Positions 1 through 7,180 of a stretch of 23,743 bases of DNA are shown piece after piece. The notes beneath the pieces were generated by a model that had not been told where the DNA came from, did not search any database, and worked only from the letters and a program-made list of their open reading frames with translations. Source of the stretch: F23-B02 sp963625685 (GTDB taxonomy: Bacteria > Bacillota > Clostridia > Oscillospirales > Oscillospiraceae); assembly GCA_963625685.1 (NCBI GenBank), contig CAVFTR010000020.1:1-23743 (forward strand), written 5' to 3'. Made by a program: the position numbers and the translations under genes. The stretch's first letter is position 1. Every line of letters starts with the position of its first letter.

Positions 1-6
1 TTAATA

Positions 7-117
7 ACACCTCATCAGTCACCTTCGGTGACAGCTTCCCCTCAAGGGGAAGCCAATGGGGGCGGCAACCCCTCAGTCAGCCTTACGGCTGCCAGCTCCC
101 CTTACACAGGGGAGCCA
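7..117 (-). repeat. Composite intergenic hairpin repeat, copy 1
   Basis: About 110 bp made of two short hairpins (arms cttcccc/ggggaag and ctcccc/ggggag) joined by a linker, plus a small hairpin gtcacc/ggtgac at one end. The same composite, in the opposite orientation, recurs at 10218-10327 and 15139-15247, and half copies occur in other gene gaps. No coding signal. It resembles the REP/MITE-like intergenic repeats of gut Clostridia (recalled family resemblance). Confidence 0.8.
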
Positions 118-120
118 ATG

Positions 121-300
121 GGTGCTGCGGCGGAAGCCGCCGGTCGGGCAACGACAACTACTGCTTGCTTGACCTGCATGCGAGATGCCCGCCACGGCGA
201 GTGGCCGGGCAAGCCCGTTCCCTACAGGAATTGGCGGAAGCCGCCGGTCGGGACACCAGAGATAAATGTATCGGCAGGAGCCTCGATTCGACGCAAAAAA
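121..300. repeat. Second dispersed repeat module (cggaagccgccggtcggg type)
   Basis: This stretch holds two copies of a short unit ending in ccgccggtcggg (around 129-148 and 235-252), with the phrases actgcttgctt, gccacggcgagtggccggg and gataaatgtatc. The same phrases recur in other gene gaps (about 4785-4812, 5151-5240, 7125-7190, 7335-7440, 10065-10145, 15060-15120 and 15415-15480). Their order varies between copies, so the module looks mosaic. An ORF running through it reads repeat sequence and is not credible as a gene. Confidence 0.65.
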
Positions 301-315
301 ACGACGCCCAAAATA

Positions 316-344
316 TTGACAGCCGGCGGGAGGGCGCTTAGAAT
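316..344 (+). promoter_or_regulatory. Sigma-A-like promoter for the carbonic anhydrase gene
   Basis: TTGACA at 316-321 and TAGAAT at 339-344 are separated by exactly 17 bp. The predicted transcription start near 351 leaves a leader of about 20 nt before the ATG at 371, with the RBS gggagg inside it. Confidence 0.75.
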
Positions 345-370
345 ATTACAAAAAACAGGGAGGCGCGGAT

Positions 371-925
371 ATGATGACAGCACAGGAGGCTCTGACAAGG
401 CTCATCGACGGCAACAGGCGCTACCTCGGCGCGGACAGAGGCAGCGGGGATATCTCGCCCGCCAGAAGGGCGGAGACCTGCCGCGAGGGACAGCGTCCCT
501 ACGCGATCATTGTCGCGTGCTCGGACTCCCGCGTTATCCCCGAGAGCATCTTCAGCGCCGGTATAGGCGAGCTGTTCGTCATCCGCGTCGCGGGAAACGT
601 CATCGACGATCACCAGCTGGGCAGCATCGAATACGCCGCCGGGCATCTGGGCTGCCGGCTCATCATGGTGCTCGGTCACGACCGCTGCGGCGCGGTCGAC
701 GCGGCGATAAACCACGACCCGGACGGATACATAAAATTCATCACCGACGAGATACGCCTGGCCATCGGCAGCGAGCGCGACGAGTGCGCCGCCTGCCGCC
801 TGAACGTCAGGCACAGCGTCGAGGTGATCGAGAGCAGCATGGGCATACGGCAGGATGAGACGCAGGGCCTTCGTGTCGTCGGCGCGCTCTACCATCTGGC
901 CGACGGCAGCGTCGAGCTGCTTTAA
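371..925 (+). CDS. Beta-class carbonic anhydrase
   Basis: Predicted cytoplasmic zinc enzyme interconverting CO2 and bicarbonate; 184 residues, a compact length for the beta class. The zinc-site motifs are all visible: C50-S-D52-S-R54 and G-H103-D-R-C106-G-A-V, giving the Cys/His/Cys ligands and the Asp/Arg dyad. The G-N-V-I segment at 75-78 and the following S-I-E-Y-A stretch are also typical. The ATG at 371 is preceded by gggagg about 10 nt upstream; the next codon is also ATG (374). The gene has its own promoter at 316-344 and looks monocistronic, since about 280 bp of leader-like sequence separate it from the next operon. The family includes enzymes supplying bicarbonate for carboxylation; a more specific role cannot be read here. 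Confidence 0.93.
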   Translation: MMTAQEALTRLIDGNRRYLGADRGSGDISPARRAETCREGQRPYAIIVACSDSRVIPESIFSAGIGELFVIRVAGNVIDDHQLGSIEYAAGHLGCRLIMVLGHDRCGAVDAAINHDPDGYIKFITDEIRLAIGSERDECAACRLNVRHSVEVIESSMGIRQDETQGLRVVGALYHLADGSVELL

Positions 926-1022
926 AACCTATTTGGAGCATAGGAATGTCTTTTTGGAGCGGAAGACGGGCGTTATATGCGCTACAATGCATATCGTAAC
1001 CCCCATATGTATCTTCTTTCTA

Positions 1023-1050
1023 CGCAGGGCGGTCAGGTCTCCGCTCTGCG
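1023..1050 (+). other. GC-rich hairpin between carbonic anhydrase and the five-gene operon
   Basis: A 10-bp stem (cgcagggcgg with ccgctctgcg, one G-U pair in RNA) around an 8-nt loop. It is not followed by a T-run, so it is a poor intrinsic terminator. No other structure is clear in 926-1085, and no known riboswitch was recognised. Confidence 0.4.
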
Positions 1051-1085
1051 CAACACCTTCCCTTTGTAAACACTGTACGATCAGA

Positions 1086-1114
1086 GTTTACTTTACCACA
1101 GCAAGTTCTATACT
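1086..1114 (+). promoter_or_regulatory. Candidate promoter of the five-gene operon
   Basis: TATACT at 1109-1114 with TTTACT at 1087-1092 (16-bp spacer). The fit is moderate. Transcription from here would start near 1121 and place the long hairpin at 1143-1180 inside the leader, just before the RBS at 1196-1202. Confidence 0.45.
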
Positions 1115-1142
1115 CCTTTTATCTTCACTTTATGCACACTTT

Positions 1143-1180
1143 GCGGCAAAGTCCCGATCGTACGATCGGGGCTTTGTTGC
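1143..1180 (+). promoter_or_regulatory. Long leader hairpin upstream of the ATC-hydrolase-like gene
   Basis: An 18-bp RNA stem counting G-U pairs, centred on the palindrome cgatcgtacgatcg. Its outer arms are gcggcaaag and ctttgttgc. It ends about 16 nt before the RBS (agggagg). A run of five T occurs only about 9 nt after the stem, so it is not a standard terminator. It could be an operator, an attenuation or processing element, or a remnant repeat. Confidence 0.55.
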
Positions 1181-1209
1181 ATAGCGTATTTTTCAGGGAG
1201 GAAAAAGCA

Positions 1210-1914
1210 ATGAAGGACAATGAGCTCATATTTGACCGCGGCTGCCATGTGCTGTACTCTGATGCCTGTAAAAAGGCGATCCGGCGCAGGATCGCGCTGC
1301 ACTACCCGGAAGCGGAGCGCGAGGCGGTCTGGGAGCTGGTGCAGCGGCAGTATACCGATTACCTCGCCGACTGGCGCCGCGACCTCGGCGGAAGGGACAA
1401 TTTCCACAACGGCAGGGGCGGCACCTACGACTGCATCGCCATCATGAGCTACTACGCCGTCTGCCGGGACGTCGCGTCCTTCCGCGAGATCGAGGAGCTC
1501 GAGGAGGAGCTCATCCTCCCCTCGTTCCGCCTTCTTTCAAAATTCGTCGACTGCAACAGGACGTTCTGGAAAAGGCTCATGTACAGGGCCTTCATGCGCG
1601 CAAAGTCAGGCTGCGATAAGTGGCACGACTACGAGATGAGCCTTGCGCCCTACGCAGACGACAGGCCCATTTACTACGAGTTCACGGCCTGTCCGGCGGC
1701 GGAGTTTGCGAAAAAGCACGGTCTTACGGAGATCATGCCCGCCCTGTGCAATGTGGACTACGCCTCGATGGAGCTCATTCACGCGCGCCTTGTTCGCACG
1801 ACGACCTGCGTGGACGGCTGTAAATGCGACTACACCATCTGCGGCGACAGGGACGATTATATAAAATTCCACCCCGAGTACCGCGACGAGGCGGGCTTCC
1901 GGAGGAATAAATGA
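1210..1914 (+). CDS. L-2-amino-thiazoline-4-carboxylic acid hydrolase-like protein
   Basis: 234 residues, predicted cytoplasmic, no signal peptide. The overall pattern matches the ATC-hydrolase family: an N-terminal helical half, then a Cys-rich C-terminal core with R-T-T-T-C, G-C-K-C-D and a final D-Y-I-K-F-H segment. The founding members open the thiazoline ring of L-ATC on the way to cysteine, but most Firmicute members are uncharacterised, so the substrate here is unknown. The ATG at 1210 has agggagg about 8 nt upstream; the in-frame ATG at 1132 lies before the leader hairpin and lacks an RBS. First gene of a five-gene operon: the RBS of the next gene lies inside its last codons, and the genes are one nucleotide apart. 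Confidence 0.75.
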   Translation: MKDNELIFDRGCHVLYSDACKKAIRRRIALHYPEAEREAVWELVQRQYTDYLADWRRDLGGRDNFHNGRGGTYDCIAIMSYYAVCRDVASFREIEELEEELILPSFRLLSKFVDCNRTFWKRLMYRAFMRAKSGCDKWHDYEMSLAPYADDRPIYYEFTACPAAEFAKKHGLTEIMPALCNVDYASMELIHARLVRTTTCVDGCKCDYTICGDRDDYIKFHPEYRDEAGFRRNK

Positions 1915-1915
1915 C

Positions 1916-2707
1916 ATGAAGCCTGATTATAAAAACTGGATCCCGAAGGGGATGTTAATTTCACTCATTGCGGGGACGGCGCTGTCCCTTGCTCTGCTGC
2001 TCATCCTCGGTGTGTTCGGCATCGGCGTGAGCGGCGGACTGCGCACCGCGCTGGGTGTGATATTCGGCATCGCCTTTGTCGTTTGCGCAAAGTACACGGA
2101 GTGGTGCGTGTACGCCTACCGCAGCTTTTCCTATGACGGCGAGCGGAAGCTTTCAAGGCAGATCATTGATGGCACGGCGGAGTGCATCTCGCTGCCGGAG
2201 GGTGGTATTGGACTGGATATCGGCTGCGGCAGCGGCGCGCTGACCATCGCCTGCGCAAAGCGCAATCCGCAGGGGGAAATGCTGGGCGTCGACCGCTGGG
2301 GCTTGGAGTACGCCTCCTTCAGTCAGAGGCTGTGCGAGAAAAACGCCGCAGCGGAGGGCGTAACAAACGCCTCGTTCCGGCATGGGGATGCCGTGAAGCT
2401 CGACTTTCCCGACGAGAGCTTCGATGCAGTGACCAGCAACTATGTCTATCACAACATCTCCGGCAAAAACAAGCAGGAGCTTCTGCTGGAAACGCTGCGC
2501 GTGCTGAAAAAGGGCAGCTGCTTCGCCATTCACGACCTGATGTCGCCCCGCAGGTACGGCGATATGCAGGCATTTGTAAACAGGCTCAAGGCCATGGGCT
2601 ATGAGCAGGTGGAGCTGATCGACACCACCGACGGCAAATTTATGACAAGCAAGGAAGCCGCGCGCATCATGCTGCGGGGCTCAACGCTGCTGGTTGGCAA
2701 AAAATGA
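1916..2707 (+). CDS. Membrane-anchored class I SAM-dependent methyltransferase
   Basis: 263 residues. The N-terminus carries two predicted membrane helices (about residues 12-38 and 43-68). A Rossmann methyltransferase domain follows: motif I L-D-I-G-C-G-S-G-A at 100-108, the acidic strand-2 residue in L-G-V-D (D126), and a motif-IV-like F-D-A-V-T-S-N-Y with a nearby Y-H-N. It would transfer a methyl group from SAM; the acceptor is unknown. The membrane anchor suggests a lipid, quinone-like or membrane-associated substrate (inference). ATG at 1916 with ggagg at 1901-1905. The tight spacing to both neighbours indicates co-translation in the operon. Confidence 0.85.
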   Translation: MKPDYKNWIPKGMLISLIAGTALSLALLLILGVFGIGVSGGLRTALGVIFGIAFVVCAKYTEWCVYAYRSFSYDGERKLSRQIIDGTAECISLPEGGIGLDIGCGSGALTIACAKRNPQGEMLGVDRWGLEYASFSQRLCEKNAAAEGVTNASFRHGDAVKLDFPDESFDAVTSNYVYHNISGKNKQELLLETLRVLKKGSCFAIHDLMSPRRYGDMQAFVNRLKAMGYEQVELIDTTDGKFMTSKEAARIMLRGSTLLVGKK

Positions 2708-2719
2708 GGTGAAATAACA

Positions 2720-3205
2720 GTGAAATGGCTTATAATCCCCGCGTGCTGGCTCCTGTACTGGGGCATGTGCCTTCTCGGCACGGGAACGGACAGGAAAAAC
2801 CTCGCCGGTCTGCGCTCGTACCCCGACGCGGTGCAGAGCATCGTCCGAGAAAGGCTCTCTGACGCGCCGAAGGAGAATCCGGTGCTCTCCGTTTTACTGA
2901 GCAACCTGGTCTTTTTCACGGTCATATTCTCCGTGATCGGCCTTGTATTTAAGAGCCATCTCGACTTTGAGGGTTTTCTTCCGGCGTTCTGGTATTTTCT
3001 CATCCTCGGCGAGGGGCTGGGGCTGTTCGACCTGCTGGTCATCGACCTGCTCTGGTGGCGCAATACAAAACGCATCCGCTTCTCCTTCCTGCCGGACAAG
3101 GAGCTTTATCAGGACGCAAGCAGGCACATTGGCTCCTTTGTGCGCGGCATTCCGCTGTTTGCCGCCGTCGCAGCCCTGAGTGCAGGAATTGTTACAATGT
3201 TTTAA
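2720..3205 (+). CDS. Small integral membrane protein of unknown function
   Basis: 161 residues with four likely membrane segments: about 2-19, 56-78, 87-113 (rich in L, I, F and containing G-L-G-L-F-D-L-L) and 143-160. The loops carry charged stretches such as D-R-K-N and R-N-T-K-R. No family motif was recognised. The start is GTG at 2720, preceded by gaggtgaa about 8 nt upstream; no better ATG is available. It lies 12 bp after the methyltransferase and 14 bp before the transglutaminase-like gene, so it is part of the operon. It could be a membrane partner of the methyltransferase (inference). Confidence 0.75.
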   Translation: MKWLIIPACWLLYWGMCLLGTGTDRKNLAGLRSYPDAVQSIVRERLSDAPKENPVLSVLLSNLVFFTVIFSVIGLVFKSHLDFEGFLPAFWYFLILGEGLGLFDLLVIDLLWWRNTKRIRFSFLPDKELYQDASRHIGSFVRGIPLFAAVAALSAGIVTMF

Positions 3206-3219
3206 GGAGAACCCAAGTG

Positions 3220-3921
3220 ATGAACGGATACCTGACGGAAACGCCGATGCTGGATTTTTCCGCTCCGGCGATACAGAATTTGATCAAACAGCGTGGCTGG
3301 CGTGCGCTGGATGAATTTGAACGCATCAAAGCCATTTATAACTATGTCCGCGACGAGATGCTCTTCGGCTACAACACCGACGACGGCATACCCGCCTCAA
3401 GGGTGCTGGCCGACGGCTACGGCCAGTGCAACACCAAGGGGACGCTGTTCATGGCGCTGCTGCGCGGCTGCGGCATACCCTGCCGCGTCCACGGCTTCAC
3501 CATCGACAAAAGGCTGCAAAAGGGCGCGATGACGGGGCTCGTGTACGCCCTCGCGCCGAAAAACGTCTTCCACAGCTGGGTGGAGGTATATCTGGACGGC
3601 GTATGGTATGAGCTGGAGGCCTTTATTCTCGACAAGCCCTATCTTGAAAGCCTTCAGGCGGCAAACCCCGACTGCACGGGCCCATTCTGCGGCTACGGCG
3701 CGGCGGTGCGCGATCTTCAGCATCCCGTGATAGACTTCGAGCGCAACAGCACCTATATCCAGAGCGAGGGCATCAATCGGGACTTCGGCATCTATGATAG
3801 CCCCGACGAGCTGCTACGCGAGCATGGGCAGGAAATGTCGCGCTTAAAGGCCTTCGTTTACCGCGATCTCGGGCGGCATCTGATGAACGCGAACGTAAGA
3901 AGGCTCAGGGAAAGGATCTGA
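3220..3921 (+). CDS. Transglutaminase-like (papain-fold) protein
   Basis: 233 residues without a signal peptide. The core shows the transglutaminase-like pattern: G-Y-G-Q-C70-N-T-K-G with the candidate nucleophile Cys, then a hydrophobic helix ending G-I-P-C-R-V, then F-H118-S-W-V-E-V-Y-L with the candidate His, then W-Y-E-L-E, which could supply the acidic residue. Bacterial members act as peptidases, amidases or amide-forming enzymes, so the reaction cannot be assigned. The ATG at 3220 has aaggag 10 nt upstream; a GTG one codon earlier is less likely. Fourth gene of the operon, only 4 bp before the alpha/beta hydrolase gene. Confidence 0.8.
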   Translation: MNGYLTETPMLDFSAPAIQNLIKQRGWRALDEFERIKAIYNYVRDEMLFGYNTDDGIPASRVLADGYGQCNTKGTLFMALLRGCGIPCRVHGFTIDKRLQKGAMTGLVYALAPKNVFHSWVEVYLDGVWYELEAFILDKPYLESLQAANPDCTGPFCGYGAAVRDLQHPVIDFERNSTYIQSEGINRDFGIYDSPDELLREHGQEMSRLKAFVYRDLGRHLMNANVRRLRERI

Positions 3922-3925
3922 TCTT

Positions 3926-4660
3926 ATGATATTCAAAACACTCGGAAGCAGGGAAAACCCGGCCGTGCTGTTTTTCCACGCCATGGGCGTGACGGGCGAC
4001 AGCAGCGAGCCGGTGGCCGCGCACTTGCAGGAGAGATATTTCTGCATCATGCCGACCTCGACGGTCTACTGCGAGGGGCAGCGCTATATAAGCAAGGCCG
4101 ACGAGCTGCGGCAGGTCGAGGAGTTTCTGCGCAAAAACGGCATCACTCGCCTCCGCCTCGTCGTCGCGTCCTCGATAGGCGCGGACCTCGCCATGGCCTT
4201 TCTGACGCACACCGGGCTGCCGGTCGAGCGCGTTTTCTTCGACGGCGGGCAGTTTGCGCAGATATCGCTGCCGCTGCGGCGCATAATGACGCCGTTTCTG
4301 TACCTTGCGATAAAAAGCCTGTACTGGTCGAAGGGAAAAACGCTTAAGAAGATACTCTGGTGCGACGACGAGGCGATAAAGCCCTATTTCATCGCCGCGG
4401 GACGCGCCCTGCGCTACGGCGATCTCCGCCGCCAGCTGGCCGAGAGTCTCGAGGATAAGCCCTTCCCGCCGCTGCCCGAGGAGCTGCAAAGGCGCGTTTA
4501 TTTCGAGTTCGGCAGCATTGAAGAGCACTATAAGTACCGCGGCGCCGTCATGGCGGCCTATCCCCGCGCCAATTACCCCGTCTTCGAGGGCTATGATCAC
4601 ATGCAGCTCCAGATCCGCGACCCCAAGGGCTTTGCAGCTTTTTTAGAGGCGCTTTTTTAG
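3926..4660 (+). CDS. Alpha/beta-hydrolase fold protein
   Basis: 244 residues. N-terminal strand A-V-L-F-F-H-A-M-G resembles the oxyanion H-G segment of alpha/beta hydrolases. The nucleophile elbow reads V-V-A-S-S83-I-G-A, so the usual first Gly of G-x-S-x-G is Ala. F-F-D-G-G (about 104-108) and a late Y-D-H-M-Q complete a plausible Ser/Asp/His set. Likely an esterase, amidase or thioesterase of unknown substrate, predicted cytoplasmic. Last gene of the operon; no T-rich terminator directly follows, and the next good one is at 5085-5124. Confidence 0.8.
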   Translation: MIFKTLGSRENPAVLFFHAMGVTGDSSEPVAAHLQERYFCIMPTSTVYCEGQRYISKADELRQVEEFLRKNGITRLRLVVASSIGADLAMAFLTHTGLPVERVFFDGGQFAQISLPLRRIMTPFLYLAIKSLYWSKGKTLKKILWCDDEAIKPYFIAAGRALRYGDLRRQLAESLEDKPFPPLPEELQRRVYFEFGSIEEHYKYRGAVMAAYPRANYPVFEGYDHMQLQIRDPKGFAAFLEALF

Positions 4661-4939
4661 AGGCGCTTTGAGGCACCTGCGGATACGCATATTACCGCCG
4701 CCCGGTGTCGAGGCAATGGTGAAAACCGTTACGTTTCGCGCCGCTGTAGTTCCTCCTGTAACCGGTTTCCTCCGCACCTTCCGGTCGGGCTGACGCAATG
4801 ACTGCTTGCTTAATTTTCGTTCGAGCTGCCGACGAAGTCGGCTGAGGGCTTGTTTTTTAGCGGCGCATTAAAATTGTACTTATACGTATAGTGCGCCGGC
4901 CCGGTGACGAAGCCGCTGACAAAACCGCAGCACTGCCGC

Positions 4940-4997
4940 CTCTTTGCCTTCCCCTTGAGGGGAAGGTGTCGCGCTTGCGCGACGGATGAGGTGTCGT
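4940..4997 (+). repeat. Half copy of the composite hairpin repeat
   Basis: Contains ccttccccttgaggggaagg, then gcgcttgcgc and gatgaggtgtcg, matching one end of the composite repeat. The gap 4661-5357 has no credible gene: it holds this copy, another dispersed module around 4735-4812, the terminator repeat at 5052-5150 and further modules to about 5330. Confidence 0.7.
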
Positions 4998-5051
4998 CAG
5001 ATCGCGGCGACAGCCGCAGCATTGTTTGTAGGGAACGGGCTTGCCCGTTCC

Positions 5052-5150
5052 GCATAGTCGGAACTGAATTTAATACAAAAAGCAGAAAAGACAGCCAAGG
5101 CTTAAAGCCAAGGCTGTCTTTTTTCATGCGTTTGTTAGTTTAAAAACGGA
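5052..5150 (-). repeat. Terminator-bearing dispersed repeat, left copy (inverted)
   Basis: The reverse complement of this segment matches 7181-7279 over about 95 bp. Shared blocks are aaactaac-aacgca-g-aaaaa, gctgtcttttctgcttttt, gtatt and cagttccg-ctat. The two copies differ mainly inside the terminator hairpin. They lie in opposite orientation on either side of the lspA-rluD operon. Confidence 0.7.
5085..5124. terminator. Bidirectional intrinsic terminator
   Basis: Stem agacagcc/ggctgtct with an inner ggct/agcc stem, flanked by A-rich sequence on the left and T6 on the right. It can end plus-strand transcripts from the five-gene operon and minus-strand transcripts from lspA-rluD. Confidence 0.75.
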
Positions 5151-5330
5151 GCTGGCAAGCCCGGCCACTCGCCGTGGCGGGCACTGCCGTGCAGGCGATT
5201 CGCATGTAAGCAAAGCAAGCAGTCGTTGCGGTGTCCCGACCGGAGGATGCGGAGGAAACCTATACCGGCAACACCTCATCCGGCTCGCTTCGCGACCCAC
5301 CTTCCCCTCAAGGGGAAGGCAGCCGCCTGC
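5151..5330. repeat. Dispersed intergenic modules next to rluD
   Basis: Contains the phrase ggcaagcccggccactcgcc, a gtcgttgcggtgtcccgacc variant, and an inverted half of the composite repeat (caccttcccctcaaggggaa at about 5288-5307). These phrases also occur in other gaps of the window. Confidence 0.65.
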
Positions 5331-5357
5331 ACGGCGAGCGGCTGCGTTAAAGCGCCA

Positions 5358-6278
5358 TTAAAAAAGCGCCGCCAGAACGCGGGTGAAGTAGTCGGGAAGC
5401 CCGGTCGTGAGGACTATCCGCTCGCCGCTGCGCGGGTGGATGAATTTAAGCTCCCGGGCGTGCAGGCACTGGCCGGAAAGCCCCTTGTCGGGCGAGGGCG
5501 CGCCGTAAACGCCGTCGCCGAGCAGCGGATGGCCGATATGCGCCATGTGTACGCGTATCTGATGCGTGCGGCCGGTCTCGAGGCGGCAGCGGATGTGTGT
5601 ATAGCCGCGGTAGCGCGCGATGACCTCCCAGTGCGTCACCGCGCTGCGCGAGCCGGTCTGCGTCACGGCCATTTTCTTGCGGTCGGCCGGATGCCGGCCT
5701 ATCGGCGCGTTGACCGTGCCCGAGTCCTCGCGCATGCCGCCGCGCACGACGGCCTCGTACACCCGCGAGAGGCTGCGGTCGGCCAGCTGAGCCGACAGCG
5801 CCAGATGCGCGAAGTCGTTTTTCGCGACGATCAGCAGGCCGGAGGTGTCCTTGTCGATGCGGTGCACGATGCCCGGGCGCTTCTCGCCGCCGACGCCGGA
5901 CAGCGAGCCGCCGCAGTGGAAAAGCAGCGCGTTTACGAGCGTGCCGTCCGGGTGCCCGGGCGCGGGGTGCACGACCATGCCGCGCGCCTTGTTGACAACG
6001 AGCAGGTCCTCGTCCTCGTACACGATGTCCAGCGGGATATCCTGCGGCCGGAGCTCGCAGTCGGAGGGCTCCGGCAGGACGATGCGTATCTCGTCGCCCG
6101 GCGCGCATTTGTAGTTTTTCTTCACCGCTCTGCCGCCGACGGATACCGCGCCGTCCTCTATAAGGCGCACGGCGGCGCTCCGCGTGAGCTCCGGCACACA
6201 GCGCGCAAGGAGAGCGTCGATGCGTTCGGCGCTCTCCTGTGCTGTAAGCATTATAATGTTATCGTCCAAATAATCCAT
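5358..6278 (-). CDS. rluD: RluA/RluD-family 23S rRNA pseudouridine synthase
   Basis: 306 residues. An N-terminal S4 RNA-binding domain (about 15-70: R-I-D-A-L-L-A ... I-E-D-G-A-V-S-V-G-G) is followed by the RluA catalytic domain. The signature G-I-V-H-R-I-D142-K-D-T-S-G-L-L carries the catalytic Asp, and T-H-Q-I-R-V-H-M-A-H-I-G-H-P lies near the C-terminus. It isomerises uridines in rRNA; the site within the RluA/C/D group is inferred, so the symbol is tentative. The ATG overlaps the lspA stop (TAATG), indicating translational coupling. An internal ATG ten codons in is the alternative start. Transcripts probably end at 5085-5124. Confidence 0.88.
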   Translation of the reverse strand: MDYLDDNIIMLTAQESAERIDALLARCVPELTRSAAVRLIEDGAVSVGGRAVKKNYKCAPGDEIRIVLPEPSDCELRPQDIPLDIVYEDEDLLVVNKARGMVVHPAPGHPDGTLVNALLFHCGGSLSGVGGEKRPGIVHRIDKDTSGLLIVAKNDFAHLALSAQLADRSLSRVYEAVVRGGMREDSGTVNAPIGRHPADRKKMAVTQTGSRSAVTHWEVIARYRGYTHIRCRLETGRTHQIRVHMAHIGHPLLGDGVYGAPSPDKGLSGQCLHARELKFIHPRSGERIVLTTGLPDYFTRVLAALF

Positions 6279-7033
6279 TACAGGTCCCTGAACTCGGCGA
6301 TGATGTCCTCCACGCTGAAATCCCCGCTGCTTTTGGGCGGTTCCTTTTTCGGCTCGGCCGGACGCTTATCGGCAGCCTTTGTCTTTCCGCTAAGCGCGGG
6401 GCCGAAATCGTCCCAGAACGCGTCGTGCTCGGCCCTTACCGGCTGAGCCTCCCGCCGCTGCTCGGCAGGCTCGGTCTTTATGCCGAAGATATCGGCAAAA
6501 TCGTCGGACGGCTCCTGCGCTGCGCGCGGCGCGGGCTTTGACCGCAGGGGGACATAGCCGTCCTCCTCCTCGTCGTCTTCCTCGCGCGAGCCGAAGAAGA
6601 CATAGATCACGAACATCAGGCAGGACACGACGAGCACGGCGTCGGCGATGTTGAACACCGCGAAGTTGACGAATTCGAGCTTGAACATGTCCACGACGTA
6701 GCCGAGGAACACGCGGTCGATGCAGTTGCCCAGCGCGCCGGTCAAGAACAGCACCTCGCACCACACGGCAAAGCGCGAGTCGAACACGCGCCTGACCAGC
6801 AGCACCGCGATGACGACCACGAACACCGCCGTCACGGCGAGGAATATCCAGCGCGCGGCCGCGACATTGTCGAGCAGTCCGAAGGCCGCACCGGAGTTGT
6901 GTACATTCACGAGCTTCACGACGCCGGGGATGAGCTGCTGCGAGCCCGTCGACAGCGTTATATTTACCGTGACCCAGTATTTGAGCCACTGATCCGCGAT
7001 GAGTATCACCGCGGCAACTATCGCAAAAAGCAT
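6278..7033 (-). CDS. lspA: Lipoprotein signal peptidase II with acidic C-terminal extension
   Basis: Membrane aspartyl protease that cleaves prolipoprotein signal peptides at the lipidated Cys. Residues 1-147 match LspA with four membrane helices, N-S-G-A-A-F-G, the catalytic G-N-C-I-D106-R and F-N-I-A-D131-A. Canonical LspA ends at about 160 residues; here about 100 more follow. The tail is acidic then mixed (E-E-D-D-E-E-E-D, P-S-D-D-F-A-D-I-F, D-A-F-W-D-D-F) and ends in D-F-S-V-E-D-I-I-A-E-F, like short docking motifs on a disordered linker. ATG at 7033 with aagga 7 nt upstream is preferred over the ATG ten codons earlier. First gene of an operon with rluD. Confidence 0.92.
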   Translation of the reverse strand: MLFAIVAAVILIADQWLKYWVTVNITLSTGSQQLIPGVVKLVNVHNSGAAFGLLDNVAAARWIFLAVTAVFVVVIAVLLVRRVFDSRFAVWCEVLFLTGALGNCIDRVFLGYVVDMFKLEFVNFAVFNIADAVLVVSCLMFVIYVFFGSREEDDEEEDGYVPLRSKPAPRAAQEPSDDFADIFGIKTEPAEQRREAQPVRAEHDAFWDDFGPALSGKTKAADKRPAEPKKEPPKSSGDFSVEDIIAEFRDL

Positions 7034-7068
7034 GTTCCGATCCTTTCGCTCATACATAATCACCTTAT

Positions 7069-7097
7069 ATAATGCACCAAAAAGCCCCTTTCGTCAA
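7069..7097 (-). promoter_or_regulatory. Promoter of lspA-rluD
   Basis: On the minus strand TTGACG (7092-7097) and CATTAT (7069-7074) are spaced 17 bp. Predicted start near 7062, giving a leader of about 30 nt before the lspA ATG at 7033. Confidence 0.5.
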
Positions 7098-7180
7098 GGT
7101 TTTTTGATGGCGAATTGACGCAGCTGCGGATACATTTATCTCTGGCATCCCGGCCACTCGCCGTGGCCGGTCTTGCCCGT

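Noticed and set aside
7..300. Repeated hairpins as a possible CRISPR array
   Set aside because: The units are not evenly spaced, spacers are not unique and of constant length, and copies are scattered over 15 kb with no cas genes.
28..858. 276-codon plus-strand frame across repeats and the carbonic anhydrase
   Set aside because: It starts in dispersed repeats and runs out of frame through a gene with clear active-site motifs; it has no RBS and an Arg-rich, low-complexity product.
1023..1180. The leader upstream of the five-gene operon as a known riboswitch
   Set aside because: No conserved core of a riboswitch class I know could be matched; only two simple hairpins are visible.
5226..6446. 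406-codon plus-strand frame opposite rluD and lspA
   Set aside because: Antisense shadow in high-GC sequence; the minus strand encodes two well-recognised proteins with a coupled start/stop.
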